64,000 nt of DNA. Origin: DATKMK01 sp035541895 (GTDB lineage Bacteria; Desulfobacterota; Binatia; HRBIN30; JACQVA1). Below, piece by piece: positions 8,782 through 17,136 of this stretch (the stretch's first letter is position 1; the number at the start of each line of letters is the position of its first letter). Location: NCBI GenBank assembly GCA_035541895.1, contig DATKMK010000043.1:105315-169314 (forward strand). The letters run 5' to 3'. A program made the position numbers and the translations under genes. The notes below the pieces were generated by a model. It saw only the letters and a program-made list of their open reading frames with translations, was not told the DNA's origin and searched no databases.

Positions 8782-9497
8782 GTGGAATTCGAGGCAGTTG
8801 CATTGTCATCGTCGCCGCTGTGTGGCTGTTGCCAATGCACGGCGCTGGGGCAGACTCTGATGCGGCCAGTCTCGACTCACGACTCACGACTCACGATTCA
8901 CCAGTCGCCGCTGTCGTCGGCGCCGTCCAGCAACGTTACGATGCGACGACGGATTTCACCGCCGATGTCCGACAGGAGATGACCGTCGCGAGTTTGGGCA
9001 AAACGCTCAACGCGCGCGGCACCGTGTCGTTTCGACGGCCGGGTAAACTGCGCTGGCAGCTCGGCGACGGCTCCGGTCAATTGATCGTCGCCGACGGCAC
9101 GACGTTGTGGCTGTATCAGCCCGACGACAAACAGGTCCTCAAAGCGCCGTTCCAATCGGCCTTCCGCGCCTCCACGCCGATCTCGTTTCTGCTCGGCGTC
9201 GGCCGCATCGCCGACGACTTCGATGCGTCGCTTGACCCGCCCGATCCGCAGCACGCGGACGAACTCACGTGGTTGAAGCTGATCCCGCGCCAAGGCGACG
9301 GCACGCTCGGCTGGCTCCGGCTGGGCGTTGACCCGAAAACCTACGACATCGCCGCCGCCGAAATCCACGATCAGGTGGGCAATCTGACCCGTTTGCAATT
9401 CGCCAATTTCAGACGCGGCGTCGGTCTCGATGACAAACTGTTCGTATTCAAAGTCCCCGACGGCGTCGACGTAGTCGAGGCACCTATTGGATTTTAG
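8778..9497 (+). CDS. lolA: Outer-membrane lipoprotein carrier protein LolA
   Basis: The 239-residue protein has a signal peptide (residues 1-~25, ending HGAGA), then a LolA barrel (DFTADVRQEM, GTVSFRRPGKLRW, DGTTLWLYQPDDKQV, TPISFLLG, DPKTYDIAAAEIHD, FANFRRGVGLDDKLFVFKVP). It ferries lipoproteins across the periplasm from LolCDE to the outer membrane. The GTG start overlaps the ftsK stop (GTGA), as is common for ftsK-lolA pairs. Residues ~32-42 (LDSRLTTHDSP) are encoded by four tandem GAYTCAC heptamers, an oddity just behind the signal peptide. Confidence 0.93.
   Translation: MSGIRGSCIVIVAAVWLLPMHGAGADSDAASLDSRLTTHDSPVAAVVGAVQQRYDATTDFTADVRQEMTVASLGKTLNARGTVSFRRPGKLRWQLGDGSGQLIVADGTTLWLYQPDDKQVLKAPFQSAFRASTPISFLLGVGRIADDFDASLDPPDPQHADELTWLKLIPRQGDGTLGWLRLGVDPKTYDIAAAEIHDQVGNLTRLQFANFRRGVGLDDKLFVFKVPDGVDVVEAPIGF
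8874..8901. repeat. Four tandem heptamers (GAYTCAC) inside lolA
   Basis: Three GACTCAC units and one GATTCAC unit run head to tail at 8874-8901 within the lolA coding sequence, between the signal peptide and the conserved barrel. Because 28 nt is not a multiple of 3, each copy is read in a different frame. Confidence 0.9.
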
Positions 9498-9508
9498 GGT
9501 GAATCGAG

Positions 9509-9572
9509 AGTGGTGAATCGTGAGTAGTCCGATTCATCCGATGCCTTTTCCTCCCACTCACGACTCACCACT
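9509..9572. repeat. Inverted GAYTCAC-type repeat between lolA and yajQ
   Basis: Bases 9509-9525 and 9556-9572 are 17-nt reverse complements with one mismatch and are built from the same GAYTCAC/GTGARTC units as the tandem array inside lolA. The loop is 30 nt. The element ends about 10 nt before the yajQ ribosome-binding site. Confidence 0.82.
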
Positions 9573-9592
9573 CACCGAAACAGGAGGTCCCC

Positions 9593-10078
9593 ATGCCGTC
9601 ATTCGACGTGGTCTCGCAGGTCGATCGCCAGGAAATCGACAACGCGCTCAACCAGGCGCGCAAGGAAATCAGCCAGCGCTACGACTTCAAAGATACCAAA
9701 ACCACCATCGAAACCGAGAAGGATGACATCCACATCAACTCGGTCGACGATTTCAAGGTCAAGGCGACGGTCGAGGTGCTGCAAGAAAAGCTCTCGCGTC
9801 GGCAGGTGCCGTTGAAGGCGTTGGTCTACGGCGCGATCGAACCCGCCGGCGGCGGGCGCGCCAAGCAGACGATCACCGTGCAGCAAGGCATCGCGACCGA
9901 GAAGGCGCGCGACATCGTCAAGGAGATCAAGGACTCGAAGCTCAAGGTGCAAGCGCAGATTCAAGGCGATCAAGTGCGCGTCACCGGCAAGAAGCGCGAC
10001 GATCTGCAGGCGGCGATTGCGCTGCTCAAGCAACACGACTTCGGGCTCCCGCTGCAGTTCGTGAACTTCCGCGACTGA
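9593..10078 (+). CDS. yajQ: YajQ family nucleotide-binding protein (UPF0234)
   Basis: The 161-residue protein starts MPSFDVVSQVDRQEIDNALNQ and carries the YajQ hallmarks: RYDFK near residue 31, the repeated alpha/beta folds, and the C-terminal HDFGLPLQFVNFRD. The family binds nucleotides or RNA, and in some pathogens cyclic di-GMP; the cellular role here is unknown. The ATG is preceded by a strong AGGAGG site. It lies directly behind the inverted heptamer repeat after lolA. Confidence 0.95.
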   Translation: MPSFDVVSQVDRQEIDNALNQARKEISQRYDFKDTKTTIETEKDDIHINSVDDFKVKATVEVLQEKLSRRQVPLKALVYGAIEPAGGGRAKQTITVQQGIATEKARDIVKEIKDSKLKVQAQIQGDQVRVTGKKRDDLQAAIALLKQHDFGLPLQFVNFRD

Positions 10079-10128
10079 GGTGAGCGCACGGCTGGACTTC
10101 GTTCACCGTGTCGGCGTAAATCACGCGC

Positions 10129-11574
10129 ATGACCGACGATCTTGCAGCTTTAGACGCCACCGCGCAGGCTGACCTCGTTCGGCGCGGCCAAATCAGTCCA
10201 TGCGAGCTGGTGGACGCCGCGATCGCGCGCATCGAGCGCGTCAATCCGCAGATCAATGCTGTGATCATTCCGCGCTTCGACGCGGCCCGGCGAGAGGCGT
10301 CAGCACCGCTGCCCGACGGACCGTTTCGCGGGGTGCCGTTCCTCTTGAAGGACCTCGACACCTTCTCCGCCAACGATCCGTACCACGCCGGCACACGATT
10401 CCTTCGTGACGCGAAGTTTGTCGCCGATCATGATTCGTATCTCGTGCAGAAATTTCGCGCCGCCGGCTTCGTCGTCGTCGGTAAGACCAACACACCCGAG
10501 TTCGGTCTCAACGTTACGACCGAGCCGGCGACTTACGGAGCCAGCCGCAATCCGTGGAACACCGCGCACTCGACCGGCGGTTCGAGTGGCGGGTCTGCTG
10601 CGGCCGTGGCCGCCGGGCTGGTACCCGCCGCGCACGCCAGCGACGGCGGCGGATCGGTTCGTATCCCGGCGAGCGAATGCGGCCTGGTCGGACTCAAACC
10701 CTCACGCGGGCGGGTGTCGTTAGGGCCGGACTACGGCGAATACTGGCATGGATTGGTGATCTCGCACGCCGTGACGCGATCGGTCCGCGATTGCGCAGCG
10801 ATCCTCGACGCGATCGCCGGGCCGATGTCGGGCGATCCCTATTTCGCGCCGCCACCAACGCGGTCGTACGCGAGCGAGGCCGGCACCGCGCCGGGACGTC
10901 TGCGCATCGGTGTCCTCGCACACATCCCCGGCAGCGTGGCGAAGTTGCATTCGGACTGTGCGGCGGCGGTCGGCAACGCTGCCACGCTGCTCGAATCGCT
11001 CGGTCACTCCGTTGAACTCGCGTATCCGCCCGCGCTCGATGAGCACGAGCCGACCACCCAGCACTTCATGACGTTGATCACCAGTTGGACAGCGGCCGGT
11101 CTCGACGCGTGGGGCGAAAAACTCGGGCGTGTGCTCACGGCACACGATGTCGAGCCCGCGACCTGGACGTTTGCCGAACTCGGCCGCGCTGCGACGGCCG
11201 CGCAATATCTCAACGCGATCGATCAGCTCCACGCGTTCACGCGCCGGATGGCTGATTGGTGGACCGGCGGATTTGACCTCCTGGTGACGCCGACGCTCGG
11301 GGAGCCGCCGCCAAAGCTCGGCGAACTGGTGCCGCCAGCCGACAATCCGCTCGCCGGTTTGGCGCGCAGCCTCGGGCTGATCCCGTTCACCGCGCAGTTC
11401 AACATCACCGGTCAGCCGGCGATGTCACTGCCCCTCCATTGGAACGCAGCCGGGTTGCCGATCGGCGTCCAGTTCATCGCGGCATACGGTCGCGAAGACA
11501 TATTGTTGCGGATCGCGGCGCAGCTCGAAGCCGCACAACCGTGGGCACACCGCCGTCCCTCAGTTCACGCCTAG
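10129..11574 (+). CDS. Amidase (amidase-signature family)
   Basis: The 481-residue enzyme has the full amidase-signature Ser-cisSer-Lys triad: Lys74 (FLLKDL), Ser152 in the GGSSGGS motif, and the nucleophile Ser176 in DGGGSVRIP. The family hydrolyses or transfers amide groups and includes GatA; no gatB or gatC is nearby and the C-terminal half differs from GatA, so this is more likely a stand-alone amidase of unknown substrate. It converges on the CoA-transferase gene, leaving only 59 nt between the stops. Confidence 0.9.
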   Translation: MTDDLAALDATAQADLVRRGQISPCELVDAAIARIERVNPQINAVIIPRFDAARREASAPLPDGPFRGVPFLLKDLDTFSANDPYHAGTRFLRDAKFVADHDSYLVQKFRAAGFVVVGKTNTPEFGLNVTTEPATYGASRNPWNTAHSTGGSSGGSAAAVAAGLVPAAHASDGGGSVRIPASECGLVGLKPSRGRVSLGPDYGEYWHGLVISHAVTRSVRDCAAILDAIAGPMSGDPYFAPPPTRSYASEAGTAPGRLRIGVLAHIPGSVAKLHSDCAAAVGNAATLLESLGHSVELAYPPALDEHEPTTQHFMTLITSWTAAGLDAWGEKLGRVLTAHDVEPATWTFAELGRAATAAQYLNAIDQLHAFTRRMADWWTGGFDLLVTPTLGEPPPKLGELVPPADNPLAGLARSLGLIPFTAQFNITGQPAMSLPLHWNAAGLPIGVQFIAAYGREDILLRIAAQLEAAQPWAHRRPSVHA

Positions 11575-11633
11575 TCGGGGGAAGACACGACTCTGCCCTC
11601 CGCGACCAACACCAACGCCGGCGCCAGTCACCA

Positions 11634-14021
11634 CTACCGGCAGACGCCGCCTTCGATCAGCCGCGCCACTTCATCGCGCCCGAGCCCAATCCAGCGGCTC
11701 AAGACATCTTCGGTATCAGCGCCGAGCAGCGGTGCGGGAGCGGCGGTCGTGAACGCGGTGCGACTCATACGAATCGGATTCGCCGCGTGGCGCTCAGCGC
11801 CGACCTCCGGATGCTGGAGCGTAATGATCGCAGCACGGGCCGCGAGATGTTCATCGGCACGGAGATCGTCAGGACTCAAGACTGTCATCGCTGAGACGCC
11901 GGCCGTTTGAAGCGTCGCCGACGCTTCCTCGGGGCTGCGCGTGCGTGTCCATTCGGAGACGCGCGCGTCGATTTCATCGCGCGCGGCCAACCGACCGGCC
12001 AACGTCGCGTAACGCGGATCGTGCGCCCACCCGACGCACGCTGCAAAGCGTTTCCACGCCTCGTCGCCGACAACCGCGATCGCACACCACCTGTCCTCAC
12101 CGGTCTCGCGCGGCGTGCATGGGTAAACGCCGTGCGGCGCCGCGTACTCGGCGGCATTGCCGGTTTGCATCGGCGCGCGGCCGCGACACGGCGACTCCAA
12201 GTAGACTTCGCCCATCACGAAGGCCGCCGCCTCGGTTTGGGCCATCTCAATGAATTGGCCGTCGCCCGTGCGATTCCGGTGTTCGAGGGCAGCCAGCACC
12301 GCAATGGTGGCGATGCGGCTGGCGATGTGGTCAGGATGGTTGAGGGATGAACCCGCCGGATACGGCGAGTCGGGATGGTTCCACAACCAATTGGCGCCGG
12401 CGAAGCAGGAATTGAGCGGACCGAACGACGGCGCTTCCCCGAGCGGGCCACCGCGCCCGAAGCCCTGCGAGGCAACGTAGATCACGTCGGGCCGCTGCCG
12501 GCGTACATGCTCGTAGTCGAGTCCCCAACTCTGCACCACGCCGCCGCGATTGTTTTCGACGATGACGTCGGCCGAGGCGCACAGTTGGAGCGCCAACTCG
12601 CGGCCGCGCGGCGTGCGCAGATCGAGGCACACGCTCCTCTGCCCGCGTGACTCGTCGTTGAACGTCCACGCACGATTCGGTGTGTCGGGCTCGAGCGTGA
12701 CCGCGCGCAGGAAGTCGAGGTTGGCGCGCGACTCGATCTTGATCACGTCGGCGCCCAGCTCGGCGAGATACCAGCCGACCTCGGGAATCGCGGCACCAAC
12801 GCCGAGATCAACGACCCGCAAGTCGCGCAGCAACGGTTGCGAGTCGCCGCCGGCCGGAGAATCCGCGGCCCGCGGAGGGAATTCGCCGCCATCATCTTCA
12901 TCCGGCGCCGGCGCCGGGCGGCGCAGGACCGCCGGCGTCGCGGAAAACCGCACCGGCAGCGGCGCAAACGGCGCATCGCCCAGGTGCGGAAAATCCGTCG
13001 TCTCGAAGTACTGGCGTACTCGAGTCTGCCCTTCGGCGACGAAGTCGTCGGGCGCGTTCACCGGCGCCATCGGCACGCCCAGGCGCCGGGCTTCGTCGAA
13101 CACTTCGGCCCGCGAGCGCGCGCGTAGCGCGTCGCCGGCAAGCTGCCGGATCACGTCACCACCGACGAGGCGCAGCAGCGGGTTCTCCCACTCCGGTCCA
13201 GCCAGCGCTTCCGGCCGTCCGATCAACGTCAGAAAGCCACGCCAGTGCCGAACCGTGCCGGCCAACACGCGTACGTGGCCGTCCGCTGTCGGCAGCACCA
13301 AGTAGCTCCCGTCCGCGTTACGCGGCGGCGACGCCGGCAGCATGGGATAGAGTCGCGCATAGTCCGCCAGCGGAATCGCCCACGGATAGAGGCCGCTGAG
13401 CGCAGCCTCTTGCACCGATACTTCGATCGTCTGGCCCTCGCCGTGACGCGCGCGATCAAGCACGGCGGTGAGTGCGCCCATGACCCCGAACGCGGCCGCG
13501 CAATCGTGGGCGGCGTATCCCGGCAACCAGCACGGCGGTCGATCGGGAAACCCCGAGGCGCACAACGCTCCCGACGCCGCGAACGCCGTCAGCGGCTCGG
13601 CGCGCCACTGCGCACGCGGGCCGCTCAAGCCGAAGTCGGCCATGATCAGGTGTACGAGATGCGGATGCCGCGCGTGCACGGCGTCCGGCGCGAGGTCGTA
13701 ACGGCCGCGTTCGCTGGGGGTCAGGTTTTCGATCAGAACATCGGAGCGATCGCACAACGCCATGAAACGGCGCCGGCCTTCGGCGGTATCGAGATCGATC
13801 ACCGCCCCGCGCTTGTTGGCATTGCGGAACAAAAACGGCAGCGATCGATCCGGTGCCACGACCTCGCCCGCAAACGGCGCGCGCAACCGGTCGGCTTCTC
13901 CTCCCGGCGGTTCGACCTTGATGACGTCGGCGCCGAGATCGGCGAGCATGCGGGCGGCGAGCGCCCCGCGCAGATCGGTCAAATCGACAACCCGTAGATG
14001 TGCCAAGGCCGGCGTCGGCAT
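11634..14021 (-). CDS. Class III CoA-transferase, two fused CaiB-type domains
   Basis: The 795-residue protein holds two complete CaiB/BaiF domains. Domain 1 (residues ~5-360) begins LRVVDLTDLRGALAARMLAD and has its predicted catalytic Asp at 173. Domain 2 (~398-795) begins LRVVDLGVGAAIPEVGWYLA with Asp564. Both aspartates sit where the enzyme forms an aspartyl-CoA-bound intermediate. A Pro/Asp/Gly-rich linker joins them. Normal members are ~400-residue interlocked dimers, so this may be a pseudo-dimer moving CoA between organic acids. The ATG at 14021 opens domain 1; the frame continues upstream but over the divergent dehydrogenase gene. Confidence 0.9.
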   Translation of the reverse strand: MPTPALAHLRVVDLTDLRGALAARMLADLGADVIKVEPPGGEADRLRAPFAGEVVAPDRSLPFLFRNANKRGAVIDLDTAEGRRRFMALCDRSDVLIENLTPSERGRYDLAPDAVHARHPHLVHLIMADFGLSGPRAQWRAEPLTAFAASGALCASGFPDRPPCWLPGYAAHDCAAAFGVMGALTAVLDRARHGEGQTIEVSVQEAALSGLYPWAIPLADYARLYPMLPASPPRNADGSYLVLPTADGHVRVLAGTVRHWRGFLTLIGRPEALAGPEWENPLLRLVGGDVIRQLAGDALRARSRAEVFDEARRLGVPMAPVNAPDDFVAEGQTRVRQYFETTDFPHLGDAPFAPLPVRFSATPAVLRRPAPAPDEDDGGEFPPRAADSPAGGDSQPLLRDLRVVDLGVGAAIPEVGWYLAELGADVIKIESRANLDFLRAVTLEPDTPNRAWTFNDESRGQRSVCLDLRTPRGRELALQLCASADVIVENNRGGVVQSWGLDYEHVRRQRPDVIYVASQGFGRGGPLGEAPSFGPLNSCFAGANWLWNHPDSPYPAGSSLNHPDHIASRIATIAVLAALEHRNRTGDGQFIEMAQTEAAAFVMGEVYLESPCRGRAPMQTGNAAEYAAPHGVYPCTPRETGEDRWCAIAVVGDEAWKRFAACVGWAHDPRYATLAGRLAARDEIDARVSEWTRTRSPEEASATLQTAGVSAMTVLSPDDLRADEHLAARAAIITLQHPEVGAERHAANPIRMSRTAFTTAAPAPLLGADTEDVLSRWIGLGRDEVARLIEGGVCR

Positions 14022-14114
14022 AGCGACACTGTACGTTGCCAGGCTACCGTTCGACAAGTCGGCATTTGCGCTACCATGCGTGAAACTCCGCCGCGTGGGA
14101 GGCATCGAACCAAC

Positions 14115-15230
14115 ATGAAGGCCATCGCCGTGTTTCCGAACAACAAAACCGCCGATCTGATCAACCACGAGACGCCGAAGGTCGCCGCTCCGACCGACGT
14201 CAAGGTGCGTATCCTCGACGTCGGTATTTGCGGCACCGACCGCGAGATCTGTACGTTCGAGTACGGCACTCCGCCGGCCGGATCGGACTATCTCGTGATC
14301 GGCCACGAGTCGCTCGGCGAAGTGGTGGAGGTTGGCCCCAGCGTAACACGGGTGAAGGTGGGCGACCTGGTGGTCCCTATGGTCCGTCGGCCCTGCCCGC
14401 ACGCCGAGTGCATCGCGTGTCGCGCCGGGCGCCAGGACTTTTGCTACACCGGCGACTTCACCGAACGCGGCATCAGCGGACGTCACGGGTTCATGACCGA
14501 ACTCGTGGTCGATCACGAACAGTACATGAACGTCGTGCCCCGCGCGCTGCGCGAGGTCGCGATTCTCGTCGAGCCGTTGACGATCGCGGAAAAGGCCCTC
14601 AAGCAAATCTTCCAGGTCCAGATGCGTCTGCCGTGGGCGGCGCCGGTCGAGCCCGGCAGGATGGCGCGCAATAGCCATCGCGCCGTCGTTCTCGGCGCCG
14701 GTCCGGTCGGGTTGCTCGGCGCGATGACGTTGCGCGTCGCCGACTTCGACACCTTCGTGTACTCGCGCGAGCCTGCCCCCAACGCCAAGTCGCAGCTCGT
14801 CGAGGCGATCGGGGCGCACTACGTCTCGTCGACGACCGACTCGATCGACCAGCTTGCCGCACGCGTCGGCAACATCGACGTGGTGTACGAAGCGACCGGC
14901 GCATCGTCGCTATCATTCGAGGTCATGAAGGTGCTCGGCACCAACGGCGTGTTTGTCTTCACCGGCGTGCCCGGCCGCAAGGCGCCGATCCAGGTCGACA
15001 CCGATCTGATCATGCGCGACGCCGTGCTCAAGAACCAAGTCATCTTCGGCACCGTCAACGCCGGCCGCGAGACCTTCGAGGACGCCATCCGCGATCTCGG
15101 CATCTTCATGCAGCGCTGGCCCGCTGCGGTTCGGGGCCTGATCACCGGGCGTTTCCCGATCGAGGCCTCCCGCGATCTGCTGTTCGGTCAGCCGACCGGT
15201 ATCAAGAACGTCATTGCCGTCTCGTCGTAG
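14115..15230 (+). CDS. Glucose 1-dehydrogenase-like zinc dehydrogenase (MDR family)
   Basis: The 371-residue protein matches the medium-chain dehydrogenases of the archaeal glucose dehydrogenase type in length and order. The catalytic zinc ligands are Cys39 (GICGTD) and His64/Glu65 (IGHESLGEV). A structural-zinc cysteine cluster follows (CPHAECIACRAGRQDFC), then a Rossmann GAGPVGLLGA and the glucose-dehydrogenase C-terminal region. It probably oxidises a sugar or polyol with NAD(P)+. The ATG at 14115 is the first in the conserved sequence. It is divergent from the CoA-transferase gene, with 93 nt between. Confidence 0.85.
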   Translation: MKAIAVFPNNKTADLINHETPKVAAPTDVKVRILDVGICGTDREICTFEYGTPPAGSDYLVIGHESLGEVVEVGPSVTRVKVGDLVVPMVRRPCPHAECIACRAGRQDFCYTGDFTERGISGRHGFMTELVVDHEQYMNVVPRALREVAILVEPLTIAEKALKQIFQVQMRLPWAAPVEPGRMARNSHRAVVLGAGPVGLLGAMTLRVADFDTFVYSREPAPNAKSQLVEAIGAHYVSSTTDSIDQLAARVGNIDVVYEATGASSLSFEVMKVLGTNGVFVFTGVPGRKAPIQVDTDLIMRDAVLKNQVIFGTVNAGRETFEDAIRDLGIFMQRWPAAVRGLITGRFPIEASRDLLFGQPTGIKNVIAVSS

Positions 15231-15256
15231 GGCAGGCATCCCATTCTTGACTGAGG

Positions 15257-15276
15257 ATTCTAGAATGCATATTCTA
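15257..15276. promoter_or_regulatory. Palindromic operator upstream of tetR-type gene
   Basis: ATTCTAGAAT (15257-15266) is a perfect 10-bp palindrome, and TAGAAT (15261-15266) pairs with ATTCTA (15271-15276) across a GCAT spacer. The block lies 8-27 nt upstream of the regulator's ATG, in unusually AT-rich sequence, which is where a TetR protein would bind to control its own gene. Confidence 0.65.
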
Positions 15277-15283
15277 AAATTCC

Positions 15284-15907
15284 ATGGGTCGCCGATCTCG
15301 CTACGATGAGGCCGATATTCTCGAGGGCGCCAAGCACGTCTCGGCCGCGTTGGGCCCGCAGAAACTGACCATCGCCAAGGTGGCCGCGCGGACGGGAGTG
15401 CCGGTCGGCTCGATCTACCATCGCTACACTTCGCGTGACGAAATTCTCGCGGCCGTGTGGCTCGATCTCGCCGAAGAATTCCAAGGACGATGGCTCGCGG
15501 CGCTGGCGGCTCAGGACGCCATGAAGGCGGGCGTCGCCGCCATCCGCTACGGCTGCCGGTGGATCCGCGAACATCCGCGTGAAGCTCGTCTCTTGCTGCT
15601 CCATCGGCGCGAGGACTTCGCGGCTGAGCGGTGGCCGGCCAGCTATCGCCGACGCGCCGACCAGCTCGCGCATGACGCGGTCGCCGCGCTGATGGGCTAC
15701 GCGGCACGGCTGACCGGGCGCACCGGCCGCACTGACCTACGCCTGGTGCGGTTCGCGTTGGTAGACGTGCCGACGGCGGCGCTCCGACGTGATGTCGAGT
15801 CCGGCGAAGCCCCGTCGAATGAGACGGAACAGTTGCTGGTTGGAACCGGCGCGTACGTGTTGCGACGCGCGGCGCGCACGGCGGTCACCCGTCGCACAAG
15901 GAGGTAG
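15284..15907 (+). CDS. TetR/AcrR family transcriptional regulator
   Basis: The 207-residue protein has an N-terminal TetR helix-turn-helix (residues ~9-55: LTIAKVAARTGVPVGSIYHRY, TSRDEILAAVW) and an all-helical ligand-binding C-terminus. It probably represses its own operon, since a palindromic site stands just upstream of the start. The effector is unknown. It is followed at once by the SnoaL-like gene, whose ribosome-binding site overlaps the regulator's last codons. Confidence 0.9.
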   Translation: MGRRSRYDEADILEGAKHVSAALGPQKLTIAKVAARTGVPVGSIYHRYTSRDEILAAVWLDLAEEFQGRWLAALAAQDAMKAGVAAIRYGCRWIREHPREARLLLLHRREDFAAERWPASYRRRADQLAHDAVAALMGYAARLTGRTGRTDLRLVRFALVDVPTAALRRDVESGEAPSNETEQLLVGTGAYVLRRAARTAVTRRTRR

Positions 15908-15909
15908 GC

Positions 15910-16305
15910 ATGGACCGTCCGAAGATGGTGGCACTGGCCGAGCAATTCCTCGGCGCGTGGAACACGCAGGAAGTCGAACGCGTGCTAGCCTGCTACACCA
16001 GCGACCTCGAGTATCGCGACCCTAACACGCGTGGCGCGGTGCGCGGAACCGACGCGATGCGCCGCTATCTGACGAAGTTGATGGGAGGCTGGCAGATGCA
16101 CTGGTCGCTGCGCGAAGCGCACCTCTTCGACGACGGGCGCGGCTGCACCGTGCTTTGGCACGCCACGTTTCGCCGGCAACCAACGGATGAGCCCGTGGAG
16201 ATCGACGGCATCGACTACGTCGAGGTCCGCGACGACCGCATTTCACGCAACGAGGTCTGCTTCGATCGGGCCCAGCTCGCGCCGCTGCTCGCCGCCGCGG
16301 CATGA
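15910..16305 (+). CDS. SnoaL-like / NTF2-fold protein
   Basis: The 131-residue protein has the NTF2/SnoaL cone fold pattern: an N-terminal helix (MVALAEQFLGAWNTQEVERVL), the acidic-turn strand YTSDLEYRDPNTRGAVRG, and a sheet ending in DYVEVRDDRISRNEVCFDR. Such proteins act as small cyclases, isomerases or ligand-binding proteins; the substrate is unknown. The start has an AGGAGG site at ideal spacing. It lies between the TetR gene (2 nt) and the methyltransferase (9 nt), so it belongs to the same operon. Confidence 0.82.
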   Translation: MDRPKMVALAEQFLGAWNTQEVERVLACYTSDLEYRDPNTRGAVRGTDAMRRYLTKLMGGWQMHWSLREAHLFDDGRGCTVLWHATFRRQPTDEPVEIDGIDYVEVRDDRISRNEVCFDRAQLAPLLAAAA

Positions 16306-16314
16306 TCGAGCTGC

Positions 16315-17100
16315 ATGCGCGCAGCAAACACGCGCCCGCACCGTGCGACAGTTGGGGACACGTTGGTAGCGACGTACGACGAGATCGGCGTGCGGTACGC
16401 CAACCACCGGCGGCCGGACCCGCGTATCGACGCCGCCATTGCGCGCGCGCTCGGCTCGGCCGAACGCATTGTCGACGTCGGTGCGGGGACGGGCTCGTAC
16501 GAACCATCCGATCGGCGCGTCGTTGCCGTCGAGCCGTCCGCGGTCATGATTCGTCAGCGTTCGAGTCGGGCGCCGGTCGTGCGCGCCAGCGCCGATGCGC
16601 TGCCGTTCACCAGCGGAACGTTCGATGCGGCGCTCGCGGTGCTGACGATTCACCACTGGTCCAACTGGCGGCCAGGCGTGCGCGAAATGCGCCGCGTCGC
16701 CGATCGGATTGTCGTGCTGACGTTCGACGTTTCACGATTTCAAACCTTCTGGCTGGTGCGTGACTACATCCCCGCGGCCGTAGCGTTGGATCGGCAGCGA
16801 ACTCCTTCCGTTGAAGCCGTTGCGGACGCACTCGGGGCGACACGCATCGAAACGGTGCCGGTTCCACACGACTGCGTTGACGGTTTCTGCTGCGCGTATT
16901 GGCGGCGGCCCGAGGCATATCTCGATCCCGAGGTGCGCGCGTGCATCTCGTGCTTCGCACAACTCGACCCGAGTGACGTGCTGCCGGGCATCGCCCGACT
17001 GCGTGCGGACCTCGACAGCGGTCGGTGGCACCAGCGCCAGGCCGATCTGCTCACCCAAGATGAATTCGACGGCGGCTATCGGTTGATCGTACGCGAGTGA
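16315..17100 (+). CDS. Class I SAM-dependent methyltransferase
   Basis: The 261-residue protein contains methyltransferase motif I (RIVDVGAGTGSYE), an acidic loop (VVAVEPSAVMI), motif II/post-II (ASADALPFTSGTFDAALAVLTIHHW) and a helical cap. It probably methylates a small molecule, as in the UbiE/Methyltransf_11 group. The first ATG is taken as the start, but the conserved part begins ~18 residues later (VATYDEIGVRYANHR), so a downstream start is possible. It is the last gene of the TetR-SnoaL operon and converges on the SDR gene. Confidence 0.85.
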   Translation: MRAANTRPHRATVGDTLVATYDEIGVRYANHRRPDPRIDAAIARALGSAERIVDVGAGTGSYEPSDRRVVAVEPSAVMIRQRSSRAPVVRASADALPFTSGTFDAALAVLTIHHWSNWRPGVREMRRVADRIVVLTFDVSRFQTFWLVRDYIPAAVALDRQRTPSVEAVADALGATRIETVPVPHDCVDGFCCAYWRRPEAYLDPEVRACISCFAQLDPSDVLPGIARLRADLDSGRWHQRQADLLTQDEFDGGYRLIVRE

Positions 17101-17136
17101 CGGCGCGCGCCTGGTCGGCAAGCAGTCGCGCGTCGA

